DNA from: Alteromonas naphthalenivorans
GTDB taxonomy: Bacteria; Pseudomonadota; Gammaproteobacteria; Enterobacterales; Alteromonadaceae
Length of the DNA stretch: 64,000 nucleotides
Direction of reading: 5' to 3'
Assembly: GCF_000213655.1 (NCBI RefSeq)
Contig: NC_015554.1
Coordinates: forward strand, 930,001 to 994,000
In this document: piece after piece, positions 59,635 through 64,000 of the stretch
How positions within the stretch are numbered: the stretch's first letter is position 1
Layout of the letters: every line of letters begins with the position of its first letter
Translations under genes and position numbers: made by a program
Notes under the pieces: model-generated
What the model was told of the DNA's origin: nothing
The model's database searches: none
Seen by the model: the letters and a program-made list of their open reading frames with translations, nothing else

Positions 59635-61296
59635 TTAAGAAATAAGTGTGCCTGGTACCGTTGGTAAAGCATCTTTTTCGGGGCACAAAAAGGTGGGCTG
59701 AGGGTTTTCAAGTTGCCCAGGGTGATCTAGATTAAAGTGTAGGCCCCGACTTTCTTTTCGTTGCATAGCGCAGCGCACAATTAATTCAGCAACCGTCACT
59801 AGGTTTCTTAATTCAAGAAGGTTATTACTTACCCTGAAGTGCGCGTAGTATTCGGCAATTTCTTGCTCCAGTAGATTTATTCGGCGCATGGCGCGCTCTA
59901 ACCGTTTGTCGGTTCGAACAATGCCTACATAATCCCACATAAATAAGCGTAGTTCGTGCCAGTTATGCTGAATAATAACTTCTTCATCAGAGTCTGATAC
60001 CTGACTTTCATCCCAAGGCAAAATGGCTTCTTCACACGAGGCTGAAGGTAACGTAGAGATAATATGCTCGGCGGCAGCGCTGGCAAACACAACACATTCT
60101 AACAGTGAGTTAGATGCCATGCGGTTTGCCCCGTGTAAACCGGTATAGGCGACTTCTCCTATTGCATACACATTGGCTAAATCTGTTTTTCCATTGAAGT
60201 CGGTTACAACGCCGCCGCAGCTATAATGGGCTGCGGGCACCACTGGGATAGGCTCTCGGGTAATATCTATACCTAGTGAACGGCATTTACGATAAATATT
60301 AGGGAAGTGCTTAACGATGAAGTCAGCGGGTTTATGACTGATATCTAAATACATACAGTCAGCGCCAAGGCGCTTCATTTCATAATCAATGGCACGTGCA
60401 ACCACATCCCGGGGGGCTAAATCGCCACGCTCGTCAAACTTGTGCATAAAGCGGGTGCCATCGGCGTGACATAAGTTCGCGCCTTCACCACGTAGGGCTT
60501 CTGTAATAAGAAAATTTCGGGCTTGCGGGTGGAATAAGCAAGTTGGGTGAAACTGATTAAATTCCATATTGGCTACACGACAACCAGCACGCCAAGCCAT
60601 AGCAATACCGTCGCCACTGGAAACGTCTGGGTTTGAGGTATATTGGTAAACCTTGCTTCCACCACCCGTTGCTAGTGAGATAAAGGGGGCGCGAATAACT
60701 TCAACGTGCTCTTGTTGGCGGTTCCACACATATGCGCCAATAACCCGCTTTTTATCGTCTTTCGACGGAATAAGATCGATAGCGTTGTAACGTTCGAAAA
60801 CGTGAATATTAGGATGTGCAGAAACTGCATCGTTTAATGTTATTTGCAGTGCTTCGCCGGTGGCATCGGCGGCGTGAAGAATGCGTCTGTGACTATGCCC
60901 ACCTTCGCGGGTGAGGTGGAAACGCTCTTCACCAGACTCTGTGGTTTCGGTATCAAACGGCACACCGTAACTAATTAGCCAGCTCAATGCTTCTTTGGCT
61001 CGTTCGGTAGTAAAGCGTACGGCAGGTTCATCGCACAGGTCGCCGCCCGCTTTTAATGTATCTTGTACATGCGCATCGATAGAGTCTTGCTCATCGAACA
61101 CCGCAGCAATACCGCCTTGGGCATAACGGGTAGACCCTTCATTACGATCGCTCTTACTGAGCACAATAACCTGACAGTGGTCGGCAAGCCTAAGTGCAAG
61201 GCTAAGCCCAGCTGCGCCGCTACCTATAATCAGTACATCACATCGATGTTCAATTGAATTTGATGTGGAAGTTAGTGAAGATGACACTGATTTCAT
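59635..61296 (-). CDS. nadB: L-aspartate oxidase
   Basis: NadB is a flavoenzyme that makes iminoaspartate from aspartate, the first step of NAD synthesis. It has 553 residues (E. coli: 540). The N-terminal FAD motif [15 protein letters not shown] follows about 15 variable residues. [19 protein letters not shown]-type [23 protein letters not shown] and [21 protein letters not shown], typical of the succinate dehydrogenase/L-aspartate oxidase family, are present. It is divergent from rpoE, as in E. coli, with 186 bp between the starts. Confidence 0.97.
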   Translation of the reverse strand: MKSVSSSLTSTSNSIEHRCDVLIIGSGAAGLSLALRLADHCQVIVLSKSDRNEGSTRYAQGGIAAVFDEQDSIDAHVQDTLKAGGDLCDEPAVRFTTERAKEALSWLISYGVPFDTETTESGEERFHLTREGGHSHRRILHAADATGEALQITLNDAVSAHPNIHVFERYNAIDLIPSKDDKKRVIGAYVWNRQQEHVEVIRAPFISLATGGGSKVYQYTSNPDVSSGDGIAMAWRAGCRVANMEFNQFHPTCLFHPQARNFLITEALRGEGANLCHADGTRFMHKFDERGDLAPRDVVARAIDYEMKRLGADCMYLDISHKPADFIVKHFPNIYRKCRSLGIDITREPIPVVPAAHYSCGGVVTDFNGKTDLANVYAIGEVAYTGLHGANRMASNSLLECVVFASAAAEHIISTLPSASCEEAILPWDESQVSDSDEEVIIQHNWHELRLFMWDYVGIVRTDKRLERAMRRINLLEQEIAEYYAHFRVSNNLLELRNLVTVAELIVRCAMQRKESRGLHFNLDHPGQLENPQPTFLCPEKDALPTVPGTLIS

Positions 61297-61413
61297 GTAT
61301 TTTTGTATATATTAAACGAGCAAAGGTTCGGCAAGTCTAAAGGATGAGTGGCAAAACACAATGATCTAGATGGCTTTCCCTAAGCATTTTTAAATATTTT
61401 TAATGCTAATACA

Positions 61414-61440
61414 GAACTTTTTGTAACAGTACGCGTCTAT
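61414..61440 (+). promoter_or_regulatory. Sigma-E-type autoregulatory promoter of rpoE
   Basis: GAACTT (61414-61419), 16 bp, TCTAT (61436-61440) closely follows the sigma-E consensus GGAACTT-N15/16-TCTAA. It ends 42 bp before the rpoE start. E. coli rpoE has a self-activated promoter of this type. Confidence 0.7.
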
Positions 61441-61482
61441 ATCAATGCTTGTTAGAGCTATTGGGTAGTTGAAGTAGGAGTA

Positions 61483-62070
61483 ATGGCTCGAATGAGCGAG
61501 CAGATAACCGACCAACAATTGGTCGAAAAAGTACAGCGTGGCGATAAAAATGCATTTAACTTACTGGTAACTCGCTATCAGCACAAAGTTATGCATTTGG
61601 TATCGCGCTATGTAAAAAACAGCGGTGATGTGGCTGATGTTACCCAAGAAGCGTTTATTAAAGCTTATCGGGCATTACCAAACTTTCGTGGCGACAGTGC
61701 GTTTTACACTTGGTTGTACCGTATCGCGGTAAACAGTGCTAAAAACTATCTTGTTGCGCAAGGAAGGAAGCCACCCGCTAGTGATGTCGACGCAGACGAA
61801 GCAGACTTTTACGAAGGCAGTGATGCGCTTAAAGAGCAATCCACGCCAGAACGCAGTTTGTTAACGGATGAAATTGAAGAAACCTTATTTAAAGTGGTGG
61901 AAAAGTTACCTGATGACCTTCGCATGGCTATAACCCTTCGTGAAATAGAAGGGCTAAGTTATGAGGAAATTGCAAATGTGATGGCGTGCCCAGTGGGTAC
62001 AGTTCGTTCACGAATTTTCCGAGCGCGAGAGGCTATAGATAAAGTGATTCAGCCATTGTTAGAAAATTAA
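61483..62070 (+). CDS. rpoE: RNA polymerase sigma-E factor
   Basis: RpoE is the extracytoplasmic-function sigma factor that answers to envelope stress (misfolded outer membrane proteins). Region 2 includes FNLLVTRYQHKV, DVTQEAFIKAYRALPNFRG and SAFYTWLYRIAVN; region 4 includes LPDDLRMAITLREIEGLSYEE and GTVRSRIFRARE. The frame from 61483 gives 195 residues; the internal Met at 61492 gives 192 (MSEQITDQQLVEKVQ), closer to the E. coli start. AGGAG is too close to the first and somewhat far from the second, so the start is undecided. The rseA and rseB genes follow. Confidence 0.97.
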   Translation: MARMSEQITDQQLVEKVQRGDKNAFNLLVTRYQHKVMHLVSRYVKNSGDVADVTQEAFIKAYRALPNFRGDSAFYTWLYRIAVNSAKNYLVAQGRKPPASDVDADEADFYEGSDALKEQSTPERSLLTDEIEETLFKVVEKLPDDLRMAITLREIEGLSYEEIANVMACPVGTVRSRIFRAREAIDKVIQPLLEN

Positions 62071-62099
62071 ATATAATGAAAATGAACTTTCATTATATT
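62070..62099. other. AT-rich 12-bp hairpin at the rpoE stop
   Basis: AATATAATGAAA and TTTCATTATATT form a perfect 12-bp stem with a six-base loop (ATGAAC), starting at the last base of the rpoE stop codon. Within it GAACTT (62084-62089), 16 bp, ACTAA is a weak sigma-E promoter match before rseA. Confidence 0.6.
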
Positions 62100-62159
62100 G
62101 AGCAGACTAACAGCTGTGTTAGGGTATTAATTGATCACAGTTGATCAGGAAATGAATTT

Positions 62160-62759
62160 ATGACGCAACAGCAAGAAAATTTGTCCGCTTTCATGGATGG
62201 CGAAATAGATGGCGATGCAATCATTGATGCAATTAAGCAAGATGAAGAATTGCAGGCCAAATGGCAACGCTACCATGTAATTAGGGGCGCAATGCGCAAA
62301 GAGGCCAGTGTCGCACCGCAGTTAGATATTACTGCCAGTGTTGCCGCCGCGCTTGAAAATGAGCCTGCTATTGTCGCGCCAAAAGCTTCACGTTGGCGTT
62401 CAATTCCAGTACTCGGCAGCGTAGTTTCTGGCGGTGTAGTGCCTTTTGCAAAACAGTCAGGTCAGTTTGCCGTTGCTGCATCCGTTGCGGTAGCAGTGAT
62501 TTTAGGTGTTCAGCACTTCAATCAACCTGCGCCTACTGAGCCTTTCATGACAGCACCTACAGCAGGGCCGCAGGGTGGTTTAGCGCCAGTTAGCTTAGAG
62601 CAAACCCGCGCATTGCCTCGCAATGACATGAACGAAGTATTAGAGAAAAAGCGTAAAATCAATGCACTTATTGCTGATCACGAGCAGCAGGTAAAATTGA
62701 AACAAGCGCAAGAATCTGAAACTGACGATGCCGAGGCGAGTGCAGATAACCGCCCGTAA
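62160..62759 (+). CDS. rseA: Anti-sigma-E factor RseA
   Basis: RseA is an inner-membrane anti-sigma factor that holds RpoE; it is cut by DegS and RseP under stress, and its cytoplasmic part by ClpXP. It has 199 residues. The N-terminal sigma-binding domain (NLSAFMDGEIDGDAIIDAIK) is typical. A single membrane helix is about residues 105-120 (FAVAASVAVAVILGVQHF). The periplasmic part contains Gln-Ala-Pro-rich sequence; a Cys is not seen. It lies between rpoE and rseB. Confidence 0.95.
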   Translation: MTQQQENLSAFMDGEIDGDAIIDAIKQDEELQAKWQRYHVIRGAMRKEASVAPQLDITASVAAALENEPAIVAPKASRWRSIPVLGSVVSGGVVPFAKQSGQFAVAASVAVAVILGVQHFNQPAPTEPFMTAPTAGPQGGLAPVSLEQTRALPRNDMNEVLEKKRKINALIADHEQQVKLKQAQESETDDAEASADNRP

Positions 62760-62794
62760 GCAGTTCATACGACGCTTAATAAGAATATCGTTTA

Positions 62795-63997
62795 ATGAAA
62801 ATAGATTATCGTAATAACGTACCAGCGCTTTTAGTGCTGGTACGCGTGTTTTTAGCCAACGTAAAAGTAAGTATTCGCATTCGGGCCTTCATTAAAGCCA
62901 TGCTCTATGCCGTCGTAGCGTCTTTGGGTTTATCGTTTAGCGTCGTAGCGCAAGAAAATGTATCTGCGCAAAATACATCTTCAGAGCGCGCTGATACGTT
63001 GCCTTCAATTTTGCCCTCAAGCGCAGATGCTTCACAAACTTCGCCCCAGATAGCACCTCAATCAGTACCTCAAGCTACTGATGTAGTTGTAGTGAATCCC
63101 CATCCTCAAACAACGTCAGATTGGCTTATGCAACTAAGTGAAGTGGTGAAAACCCAAAACTTTGAAGTTGCTTTTGTTCAAAGTCGAGCGGGCCGCGAAA
63201 CCATTCCCTTTTTATGGCGTCATGGAGTGCTAGAGGATGGCACCAGTATGGAGCAACTCAATTTACAAAATGGGCCAGGCCGCGAGCAAATTCGTGTTAA
63301 TGGTATTGTGAGTGTGTTTGAACCTGATGTATCGCCGTATAGTCTTCGTTCTGAGTTTATCAATGGGCCTATCCCCAGTGAACTGCTTCATCATCCTGAT
63401 AGATTGAAAAGCGGTTATGAATTTGTCTCTGTGGGCAGAGCACGCGTTGCAGGTAGACCTGCTCAACAAATCCGTATCGTTAGCCGCGACAATAGTCGCT
63501 TCAGCTACCAGCTATGGTTAGATGAAGATTCAGGCATGGTACTGAAACTTAACATGCTTGATTTGCAGGGCGGATTGTTAGAGCAGATTCAAGTAACCTC
63601 ACTTAAAATAACCGACGCCCCTGATGACTATTTCGCACGAATTAATCAGGCGTCTTTACCTAAGCCTATGGCATTAACGCAAAAGCAATCGCGCCAACCT
63701 AATTGGGAAGTTAAGTACTTGCCTAATGGTATGGAAGAAGTGCGTGGTGATACTCGTCGTCTTGCCTTAACGGGGCAAGTGGTAGAATATAAAATGTACA
63801 GTGATGGATTGGTCGATGTGTCTGTTTATGTACAACCAGCAAAAGATGCCCTTGGTGGTGATTTAGTGCTTAGAAATGATTTGAGTACTTTTTTAACCCT
63901 TACCGATGGAAACACGCAAGTGACCGTGGTGGGTGAAATACCACTGCAAACAGCAAATGCTATTGCTACCTCGCTTTCTCCTATGGCAGATAAATAA
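62795..63997 (+). CDS. rseB: Sigma-E regulatory protein RseB (MucB)
   Basis: RseB binds the periplasmic domain of RseA and shields it from DegS, sensing lipopolysaccharide or outer-membrane stress. Sequence from about SDWLMQLSEVVKTQNFEVAF to the end is the MucB/RseB two-domain structure, including LWLDEDSGMVLKLNML and YSDGLVDVSVYVQP. The frame from 62795 has 400 residues, but its first 35 are unlike a signal peptide and overlap a strong hairpin (62818-62844). A start at the ATG at 62900 would give MLYAVVASLGLSFSVVAQ, a normal signal peptide, and 365 residues. So the true start is probably 62900. The stop at 63995-63997 overlaps an ATG, likely rseC, at the window edge. Confidence 0.93.
   Translation: MKIDYRNNVPALLVLVRVFLANVKVSIRIRAFIKAMLYAVVASLGLSFSVVAQENVSAQNTSSERADTLPSILPSSADASQTSPQIAPQSVPQATDVVVVNPHPQTTSDWLMQLSEVVKTQNFEVAFVQSRAGRETIPFLWRHGVLEDGTSMEQLNLQNGPGREQIRVNGIVSVFEPDVSPYSLRSEFINGPIPSELLHHPDRLKSGYEFVSVGRARVAGRPAQQIRIVSRDNSRFSYQLWLDEDSGMVLKLNMLDLQGGLLEQIQVTSLKITDAPDDYFARINQASLPKPMALTQKQSRQPNWEVKYLPNGMEEVRGDTRRLALTGQVVEYKMYSDGLVDVSVYVQPAKDALGGDLVLRNDLSTFLTLTDGNTQVTVVGEIPLQTANAIATSLSPMADK
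62818..62853 (+). terminator. Terminator-like hairpin between rseA and rseB
   Basis: CGTACCAGC/GCTGGTACG is a perfect 9-bp stem, extended by G-T, C-G and T-A pairs to 12 bp with a TTT loop. TTTTT follows four bases later. It is a good candidate for a partial terminator (attenuator) in the rpoE operon. Confidence 0.65.
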
Positions 63998-64000
63998 TGA

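Overview
The window is about 64 kb of ordinary chromosome from a marine gammaproteobacterium, most probably Alteromonas or a close relative in the Alteromonadales. I infer this from protein sequence character, moderate GC content, and gammaproteobacterial gene orders: guaB-guaA; a tRNA block followed by tig-clpP-clpX-lon-hupB-ppiD; rpsT divergent from murJ-ribF-ileS-lspA-fkpB-ispH; pilVWXY1E after ispH; nadB divergent from rpoE-rseA-rseB; and ygfZ divergent from sdhE-ygfX. No database search was possible. I see no insertion sequence, prophage, integrase, CRISPR array or rRNA operon.

Layout. 1-7.1 kb: the 3' part of der, an unknown secreted protein with xseA, then guaB and guaA (GMP synthesis). 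7.2-11.8 kb: a chemoreceptor, a histone-deacetylase-family hydrolase, outer-membrane phospholipase A and a metallo-beta-lactamase-fold hydrolase. 11.8-15.9 kb: a leftward group of folD, a DUF1415 gene, trmO and proS, with a possible small RNA pointing the other way at 14.4 kb. 16.3-16.9 kb: five tRNA genes (Pro, Arg, His, Leu, Pro). 17.2-26.1 kb: a protein quality-control block (trigger factor, ClpP, ClpX, Lon, HU, PpiD); Lon has a good heat-shock promoter. 26.3-31.7 kb: a 56-residue membrane protein, dapE, a fused two-domain acyltransferase, an LpxH-like phosphoesterase and a LysR regulator. 32-35.6 kb: a four-gene unit of transporter, SDR, kinase and SDR. 35.7-43.9 kb: rpsT, murJ, ribF, ileS, lspA, fkpB and ispH.

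44-54.3 kb is the most distinctive part. Eleven type IV pilus genes lie side by side as two different minor-pilin sets. The rightward set is pilV-pilW-pilX-pilY1-pilE. The leftward set is four overlapping genes in the order FimT/GspH-, PilW-, PilX- and PilV-like, the order of the E. coli ppdA-ppdB-ygdB-ppdC operon. A lone extra pilin and a lone extra FimT follow. PilY1 carries two homologous beta-rich domains inserted in its von Willebrand A domain.

54.6-64 kb: nadE next to a PII gene, slyD, ygfZ, sdhE-ygfX-MaoC, nadB, and the envelope-stress operon rpoE-rseA-rseB, with a sigma-E-like promoter and two strong intercistronic hairpins. Most genes are housekeeping. I found no wholly new defence or mobile system. 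The best leads are the paired minor-pilin loci, the PilY1 insertion, the BASS-SDR-kinase-SDR unit, the nadE-PII pairing, the possible sRNA at 14.4 kb, the rpoE-operon hairpins and the small membrane protein.
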